From Combretum micranthum (lineage: Eukaryota; Streptophyta; Magnoliopsida; Myrtales; Combretaceae), in assembly GCA_024138025.1 (NCBI GenBank), contig JAMXBD010000432.1, positions 434,001 to 498,000 of the forward strand: a DNA stretch of 64,000 nucleotides. Direction: 5' to 3'. The translations under genes and the position numbers were made by a program. The notes under the pieces were generated by a model, which was given only the letters and a program-made list of their open reading frames with translations, had not been told where the DNA came from and made no database searches. Shown in pieces: positions 56,566 to 64,000 of this stretch. Position 1 is the first letter of the stretch. Every line of letters begins with the position of its first letter.

Positions 56566-57279
56566 ATTTATATTTACTATTTTTATTAACAGCTACATGT
56601 AAAAGTTTTAGGCTTAATTACAACTACCTTGCCTTTGTTTTATCAATTTACCAACACATTACTTCTATTAATTTTTCTAACAAATAGGTGACTTAAACTT
56701 TATGTAAACAGGTCAATGTGATTAATTACTATAAAGGGATAGATGTTAGTGTTCTATTGGTTTAAGAAAATTAATGTAATAAAAAATTATTTTAAAATTT
56801 TTTTTAAAAATTAAAAGGTGAGAAAGTTGGGGAAAAATGTAAACCATTTTTTTAAGATTAGTAAAATATTGACATGTTATTCTAACATTATTAATTAATA
56901 TTAATTTTTTTAATGAAACTCAAATAACCTATTTGTCAAATAAACTAACACAAATCATATATTTACAAATAAATCAAAGTACATATAAAAACTTTCTTTT
57001 TACACCCATAAAACATATACATTGCGCAAAACAAGATATCTAACAATATTGTTCCTCTTATCCAAGTTATCATGACCTTAAGTGTGATGATGTTAGGTCT
57101 AAATCTAAATTTAATATAGTGTTGTATGCTCAAGTTTAATCAACTACTCTTCGTGTCCTTCTAGTCTCCACTCCAACCGTACATGCAAAGGAGATATTAC
57201 ATAATATAAGCAAATAGCAAGTTGAAAGAAAATTTAAACATGTTTTCCAACTTTAACTAATGTTACCTATTTATTTTTG
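56566..57279. other. Gene-free AT-rich stretch
   Basis: No gene or clear repeat recognised. It is bounded on the right by plastid-like DNA. Confidence 0.35.
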
Positions 57280-57929
57280 TTTTCTTTATTATCAATAGGA
57301 ATTCTCTTGTTAAGACCCTATGAATCGATTAAGTGTATTCATGATTTCAAATTTGTTAATGATATATTTTTATATTATCTTACCAAATACCATATTGGAT
57401 ATATCAAAGAAAGGTCCGAGTCAAATTGCAATGATCCAAAGCACTTCTTTTTATTTTTACACTATTTCAAAAACCCAAGAACTCAATCGTATGGAGAATA
57501 ATTTCTAAATTATTTAAAAGTTGAATTCTAGCCCTTAGATTCCATATACCTAATTTTGAACCATCCTTACTAGCAATTTTTTTTTTTTTATGAATCGAGT
57601 AATATATTGATTCAAATGATTCTCACATGAGTAGGATCAAACCTTATTCCATGTATTTTCATGAGATTCCTCTTCCTTATTCTTAAGCGAACTCCCAAAA
57701 GGGCTCAGAATTTATTAAAAATTCTAATTAAATTCAATTTAAAAGACAAGAATGGATTATCATACATATATTTATATATTTCATGTAGAAAGACGAATAG
57801 GTCGCATTTATTAAATTATACATTTCTTGTACTTAGTATATTATATATACTCACTTAGATATACTTAGTATAATTATATATGAATTCCAATGTTATCTTT
57901 ATAACAAGTACAAATATTAACTCAATGAT

Positions 57930-58215
57930 ATCCCATGATCAAGACAATTGATTGAATCATACGAAACCATTTCATCGAAGTTCATTGATGTCTTCTTTTT
58001 ATAAAGCAAACCGACTTCGATTCTTGAATCATCCACACCACTTCTGCTTCTATTGCAATAAAAGATTCCCTTTTACATGGAAAGGGCCTGTATCGAGAAT
58101 TATCATTTTATGTATGGGCAATTCCTCAATATTTTGTTCATTTGCAACAAAATATTTTCTTTTTTGCGGTGGTAAAAGAAATAAATAAACATGCTTTTTT
58201 GGAGAGAAGAAAGTT
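57930..58215 (+). pseudogene. ycf2: ycf2 fragment (plastid-derived)
   Basis: The plus strand encodes [20 protein letters not shown] and CNKRFPF, a distinctive stretch of the large plastid protein Ycf2. It continues with [17 protein letters not shown] and KHAFLER in nearby frames. The native protein exceeds 2000 residues; fewer than 100 are kept here. A one-base change around 58080 shifts the frame. It is a nuclear relic with no plastid expression signals. Confidence 0.85.
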
Positions 58216-58879
58216 TTACTAAAGATCACATTTGACGCTCGAAATAAATCCAGCGTCGAATTATACCCCATTGATTAAAAAAATATGAATAAATTGAAAA
58301 ATTCTTATTTGTTTCAATTCACGAACTAAAAATGTTATGTGTAATAACGTCAAAAACAAAAAAGGGATAAGGGATAAAATCTATATAAAAGTAAATGTTT
58401 TAATAAAGATAAAAAGAAAATAATTATATTAAAGTTCTTTCTTTAGCCTAATTATCAATTAGAAGATTTAGCTTGTATGAATTGATATTGATTTGATACC
58501 AATAATGGAAGCCATTTAGAAATCCAGGAACTATGATCCCGATTAAATTGGAGAGATCAGCTTTACACTAGTGTCATAAAATTACTTAACTTAGATACCA
58601 TATAATTAAATACCATATAAGCAGGCTCAACAAAACCGTTGTATAGCTTCATCGATTTCTCAAATAATAAAAATATATATATGACCGACAATTGTTCAAT
58701 ATGTTGATGTTTTTAGTAAACTAAAGATGTCTTTTAATAGCTATTTTGCTTCAATCTTTCCCATATGTATAGAAATATACCAAAAATGGAAGATTTAGTT
58801 ATGATTAGAAAGAAACCTTTCTATCTTTATCCATGGATTTTTACTCATACTCATTAAATTGGAAGTATTGATCCAATTC

Positions 58880-59130
58880 ATAAAACAATTATGTTTAGAA
58901 CTCCATTTTATAGTAGCTACACAATTCCTTATTTATGTAGGAGCTATAAATGTTTTAATCATATTTATTGTCATGTTCATGAATAGTTCAAGATATTACA
59001 AAGATTTGAATTTTTAGACTGTTGGGAATATGATTAGTTCATTAGTTTGTACAAGTAATTTTTGTTTCACTCATTAGACTAGAATAAGTGGTGTTGTATT
59101 CTATGAGATCCAATAGCATGGTAGAAATAT
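58880..59130 (+). pseudogene. ndhG: ndhG fragment (plastid-derived)
   Basis: The plus strand reads [38 protein letters not shown], a stop, then TVGNMISSLVCTSNF. This is the central part of NdhG, a membrane subunit of the plastid NADH dehydrogenase-like complex (family text '[19 protein letters not shown]'). The stop and the missing ends show it is a pseudogene. Confidence 0.88.
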
Positions 59131-59700
59131 TCATATATTTCTTTCTACTATACTTTATCAGCTAGATTACGGGTGAGCATTTTATCAGAGGTTTCTATTG
59201 AATCAATCTATCCCTGTGCGATTCGCAGAGGGATGCGCGGCTTGAAGGAAGATCTTTCTTTCATATCTTTTGAGATCCATCCTACAACATGGGTCAAAAA
59301 GCCAAAATAAATGATTTTATCTCTTATAAAAAGAAAATTGATTCTTGAATCCTAATGTTCCTGAAATTCTTGCAGCCATTTGACCATTTGTACCTATATG
59401 CATTTGGATCCCAATTAGTTTTTCCCTCACTTGGATGTGTAATAAAATTTTAATGGCATATTTTCTAATTTTGAGAAGTACAATTTTTATTTTAAACTTC
59501 AAACCTTTGAAACAAATGGAAAAACTTACTCCTTGAAAATATATTGTCGGATTAAAAAAGAAAATACTTTTAAAGGAATGGATCTTTTTCGGTTCTCTTC
59601 CAGCATATAACAGTCGGGCGAAAAAAAATATAAAAAAAATAAAAAATGAAAACCCAATCCTCAAATTGCTAACGAAGAGCCATATCGGTTAAAATGAAAA

Positions 59701-61840
59701 GACAATAAATATTAGGCTATCCTTCAATTTATATCTACCATGTCGTTCAATTTATTTGATGCTGGATCGGTTGACTTTCATTCGGTTTTGTACGGTTGTA
59801 CCTTATTTTTTCAAACTTAATATGAAAATATGCTTCTTCACTTTGTAATAGTTATAATTCAATTACAGCTTTAATTTTTATAAATAATTATTACAGCGTT
59901 TACTTTACTATAATAAAAATTCCATAAGAATCTATATTAAAAAAAATTAAATTATCGTTCCTTTCTCAAATCTATGAATGATAATTTAATATCGGAATTG
60001 TCTTTTTTCTAAAACACCTTAATTTAAATAAAAAAATTAATAAAGAAAAATCCTATCACAGCTCTATTTTATTCCTCAGTAAAAGGAATTCCATTATAGC
60101 CTTATTTATTCAGTGAAGTAAACATGCTATTATTTTTTAAACATATTCCGTATATAATCGACTAAAAACACATTCAATGCATGTTTGAAAATTAATACTA
60201 AAAACGCACCTATTGAATGCGTTCACGTCGATAGTAAATATTTTTTTAATGTTAATTTTTTTATAAATTGTGTTTTTTTTTTTAATTGCAATGGGCACAT
60301 TCACTGGATGTGTTGTATGTTTTTTTTTTAATTAATCCAAAAGCATTTAATAAATGCGTTTGTTTTAATTTTTTTTAATTAACCTGGATGCAATTGTTAA
60401 CTGCATCCAATGACAAAATTGTTTTTTTTTTCCTAAATAGCAGGAGATCTAGATGTAAACATAATACAACACAACACCTCTAACACCACCATAATCACAG
60501 CACATCCAACACTAACATCAACCCATTCAACACCAATATCAATCTAACCTGTTCAAATAATGAATTTAAAGGTGTCTTACACATCAAACTTCTTCTTTAA
60601 TCAATACTTGACATCCAATACACAATGACACTAATGAAGTTATGACTAAACTTAATATAATAATGCGAACATTTCGAATCAAAATGGTAATAACCACGTA
60701 AATTATAATTAATAAGTACTTCATTACAAATGACATGGATCAGAATCAACCTTAGATACAATAATCAAGATATAAAAATAAAATGTGTAATCAATATACC
60801 CGTTCTTCCCATGCCTAATAAAAGTCTTTCCAAATCTCCTAAGCATCGACTCCTTCTCCTTAGCTTGGTCCCGGTGATCATCCCTTTTCTCACTCCCTTC
60901 ATTAGAACCTTCTTCAAAATCCGTAAGAGCAATTAGACTATACTAAACATATCCCCGGTTTGGGTCGATTCTGAACCATGACCCGACCCATCAGGTTCGA
61001 GTCCTTAAAATGAGGATCTGAAACCGTCCCATCTTTATAAAAGGGTGGTTTAGACCAGTGGATCCACCGATTTACGAGGCAGGTCCAAATGAGCCTAATC
61101 CATTTTTTATAAAAAAAGTTTCATTGATGTTTTCAAATGCAAACGGTCCAAGCTTTTGCTTTCTTTTTATTTCAAACGAAAGAGATAAAAATCATAAAAT
61201 TTTGTCTCCATCCAATTGAATGCAGTTATCTCCGAAGCTCCATGCACATAGATGGAGAGAATCTATTGCTTTGCTTTGTTGTGTTTGTGTATGATAATGA
61301 TGCTATCGAATTGAATTTATCTCATAATATTTGTTCTCTGAAATTGACTTGCTCAATACTACACTTTTCAATGGTTCATGAGAAAAAAGCCACTTTCTTG
61401 TAGTTTATATACACACGCGCATATTTATTCAATAAATAAGTAACACTTGGAAATGCTTTAGCATTTAATATTTTGTTCTAAGTACTCCGATGCATCTGTG
61501 GATGGGTTAAATTTTGCCATGCCTTACCCTACCTTAAACTAATCCGGCTGATCAACTCAAGCTATCGGGGTTGAAGTGTTGAACTACTAATTTCACGTTT
61601 TTTTTTTAACCTAGGACTCCTTTTGGATCGGTCGGTTTGGATGGGTCCATCGCATGGACCTGGATTGGCAGGTCCTCATGGCAGTTCCGAACTGCCTCGA
61701 CGGGGTGGGTCCAACAGTGGACCCACCGTGGCCAATCTAGGTTAAGTCTTGGTTCGTACCTAACCCAGAGAGAGATGTCTAGGCTATGCTATGGTGGAGG
61801 CTGCTATTGTGTTAGCTGTGTTACCCTTTCTCCATATTGG
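59701..61840. other. Gene-free stretch with repeated 'gcatcca/tggatgc' words
   Basis: 60150-60430 carries several 'aatgc(a/g)', 'gcatcca' and 'tggatg' words among long T runs, perhaps a repeat of unknown class. 60955-61090 and 61600-61760 contain 'ggtttgggtcg...gacccgacccatc' and 'gggtgggtccaac', GC-rich TIR-repeat relics. The open frame at 61137-61403 is unrecognised. Confidence 0.4.
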
Positions 61841-62099
61841 TCTCATCTATAATATGAAGTGGCCATTCTCGACGGGTACTAGAGGGGTTGCAATTGGCTC
61901 ATATAAATGATGGTTGTATGAAGTAGTCACAAATGTGGTAGGATCATACACTAAACTAGCCATAAGATCATCCTAGGATGAGCTACCTGAAGGCACATTG
62001 TCAAAAGATGCTTGTACAGGGTATTATTTTTGGGTTTATATTAAAGATGTGCTTCGACGCCCTCCACTAGACCTATCTAACCTTCAGCACTTTGGACAT

Positions 62100-63600
62100 T
62101 ACGGTTCAACATTTGCATCAGTTTCTTCCTCTCCATAGGGTGCCTAAGTTTCCTTCCCCTAATGTCCACTTATAGGCAGCACATCTCAATCTCATTCTTT
62201 ACCTCTACATTTGCCATTGACTTGTTTGCAAAGGTACGTGTATGATCCATACTACGTGATTGACTAATCTCCTCCATTGTGTTAAGCTATGAAATTGAAA
62301 AACAACCACTTAAAAGTAATATTATATGGGAAAACATTTAAAGTACATTGAATGTTTTGGATCATATTATGTGTCCAACCAATGCTCATGCATGGGAGAC
62401 GTATCTACACATGATGCACCAATATCAGTTCAAATATTATGCATCCATGTCGGGTCCCTCCTCGATCTCATCTAGGTATATGTGGTGCTCCTATCATAAA
62501 ACGACATATGCCATGTAAAGTTGTTGCCAATTGGAGTCAGACCTACCCTATAGGTCAATATCATAGAGAGCTCTATCTATGTTAACATTCTTGGAGGTGT
62601 TGTAGACCTCCAAACTACCGAGCCACTCTATCTGGGAAGTGTCATCCAATTATGGCGAAGTAAATAAGCGAGACATGTGCTGTCTATATTTGTCGCCTAG
62701 TAGTATAAAATGGAGGGAGTTTCTTTAATAAGTTCTTGAGGTGTAGCTCTCAGTCAACTTGCATCCATTGAAAGTGTTAGAACTAAATAAAGAATAAGGG
62801 GTTAACAGAAAATGAAAAATGTCTTTAATAAAACATTAAATGTGGTTTATATACCCAGCCAAGTGACAATTGATCCAAAGTTAGGTGATATGCGATGACA
62901 ACGTGTGTAGGATGATATGTGGTATCCTTATGCATTTGCTGTCTACATGCTAGTGGTTGATTGGCAAATACCGTCATACTATACTTATTACGAGGAGCAC
63001 ATAGGTGGAATCTATCCTAAACCCACACCTATAGCAATATGGTTGTCCTTATTATCTCTTAAGCACCGGATACAGCTACATGACATAGCTGCCTATACAA
63101 TAAAGCCAAACATGTTGCTCCCCATGTGTATTGCCATATGACATGAAGATCCTCTAATACACCAAGGAACATGGAATGAACTAGGTTTCCTAATTTGTCC
63201 GTAAAAAGGAAACCCTTAATCAACTGAAGTATATACGTCTATGTGTGTCTAATAAGCACCCCCTCGTTAGGTTAAGTCGCCCTTTCTTTAGATGGGTGCT
63301 GGTACAACCCTTAAGAGGTTGTGACATAGTGTTGCAATATTAAGATTATTGCTCCCTACCGCAGGTAACCTATCCACCTACAGTTCTAACTGAACCTCAA
63401 CATCTTGTAGAGTGTCATTTCACCTATTAGCATGTGACATGTATGTGTCTCTAGTCTCCAGCACTCGATAAGTGTTGTAATAAAGTGCGAGTCCAATCGT
63501 ATGAATGGCAGTCTATTAGCTCCATAGAATCTTGCCCCTAAAGATATGCCACTACACAAAGTATCAGGAAACCTAAGACTCATCTCTCGGTGCTTGGTTG
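62100..63600 (-). pseudogene. Plant mobile domain (PMD, MAIN-like) pseudogene
   Basis: Minus-strand traces match the plant mobile domain found in MAIN/MAIL proteins and captured by many transposons. LDSHFITTLIECWRLETHTC and HMLIGEMTLYKML lie in the 65-codon frame 63583-63386. Further traces, with frame changes, are YILQLIKGFLFTDKLGNLVH, SMFLGVLEDLHVIWQYTWGA, TCLALLYRQLCH, then VWV-DRFH. Order and spacing fit one domain of about 350 residues. Stops and frameshifts show it is dead. Whether it descends from a host MAIN-like gene or from a PMD-carrying transposon cannot be decided here. Confidence 0.85.
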
Positions 63601-64000
63601 TTGGTGTCTAAGATGGAATGATAAGGTCAGCATTACCTTGCACGTGCAAACAACATCTGTTAGTTATTTAATAAAAGAACTTACAAGGACACTATCTCTA
63701 GCATTTTACCTCAGTACCTATACATTGTATTGGGTTTGATATGTTTCTACTCGTTATACTCAAGCTTTCTTCAAAAGTTATGTATTCATTACTACTTCTA
63801 ATATTGAAAAAGAGAACTTTATCCCTAACACTGCCTTGAAAGACATCATTACTTGGAGGAGTTTCCCTTGAATTAGAGGTTGTTGTGTTATCATCCTAGT
63901 CACAACATTTCAGGATACTCATTGATTATTCAGAAGTTTCATTATCTTCATTGTCATTTTGTTCCTCCTCTACGGATCTCCATTCTGATCCACATAATAT
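63601..64000. other. Right edge, no gene recognised
   Basis: It could contain the decayed 5' part of the PMD pseudogene, but no motif was recognised. The window ends inside this region. Confidence 0.3.

Larger units (their letters stand above)
57280..59700. other. Nuclear plastid DNA (NUPT) mosaic
   Basis: The stretch contains recognisable but mutated plastid gene fragments: ycf2 at about 57930-58215 and ndhG at about 58880-59130. The style of the rest also suggests plastid spacer (for example 'cacttagatatacttagtataattatatatgaattcc' at 57853-57890). ycf2 and ndhG are far apart in normal plastomes, so the insertion is rearranged or multiple. Substitutions and stops show it is not recent and not functional. 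Confidence 0.78.

Noticed and set aside
57277..57858. Overlapping short ORFs in the plastid-like segment
   Set aside because: They are not plastid proteins that I recognise and most likely represent spacer.
59317..59664. 115-codon minus-strand ORF in the plastid-like segment
   Set aside because: Lys/Ile/Phe-rich translation of AT-rich DNA. I could not match it to a plastid gene, so it is left inside the NUPT entry.

Overview
This is an AT-rich nuclear window from a flowering plant, probably a eudicot. I cannot name the species from sequence alone. The evidence is a spliced plant-type gene with GT-AG introns, Copia, Gypsy and LINE retrotransposons of plant type, MULE-like terminal-inverted-repeat elements, a plant mobile domain (PMD) pseudogene and decayed chloroplast DNA. 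Almost all of the window is repeats in various states of decay. Only one gene looks functional.

Layout. 1-7.9 kb: a roughly 3.0-kb tandem duplication (222-3229 and 3230-6221) that carries copies of a Copia element. The second copy belongs to an internally deleted Copia with both LTRs (4231-7872). 7.9-12.4 kb: gene-free DNA with a long-TIR MITE, a 370-bp tandem duplication and old dispersed repeats. 12.4-18.0 kb: a structurally complete but coding-dead Copia on the minus strand (12396-18013), with a perfect TAAAT target-site duplication. 19.0-24.6 kb: a Gypsy protease/RT relic, then a decayed minus-strand transposon ORF interrupted by a MULE-type element with an exact 9-bp duplication. 24.6-29.8 kb: repeats, one unexplained open segment near 28.0 kb, and two short tandem duplications. 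29.9-37.8 kb: the one clear gene, a minus-strand USP39/Sad1-like (snRNP-associated, inactive ubiquitin-protease fold) splicing factor. Nine coding exons are resolved by splice sites, and there are probable 5'-UTR exons at about 37.2 and 37.6 kb. 37.8-42.2 kb: no gene seen. 42.2-47.8 kb: a decayed L1-type LINE on the minus strand, with ORF1, endonuclease, RT and RNase H relics, a poly(A) tail and probable target-site duplications. 47.9-57.2 kb: more MULE-type elements, an inverted pair of another TIR family and Gypsy-like debris. 57.3-59.7 kb: nuclear plastid DNA with ycf2 and ndhG fragments. 60-64 kb: repeats and a minus-strand PMD-domain pseudogene.

The transposons do not work together as a pathway. 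I saw no CRISPR, operon, tRNA, rRNA or biosynthetic cluster, and nothing that I would present as a new biological system. The points most worth checking are: the USP39-like gene, whose ATG-initiated frame does not join the conserved frame; a possible 29-codon upstream ORF created by 5'-UTR splicing; a perfect 37-bp inverted repeat in its first large intron; the tandem-duplicated retroelement; and the MULE-type family with four copies here.
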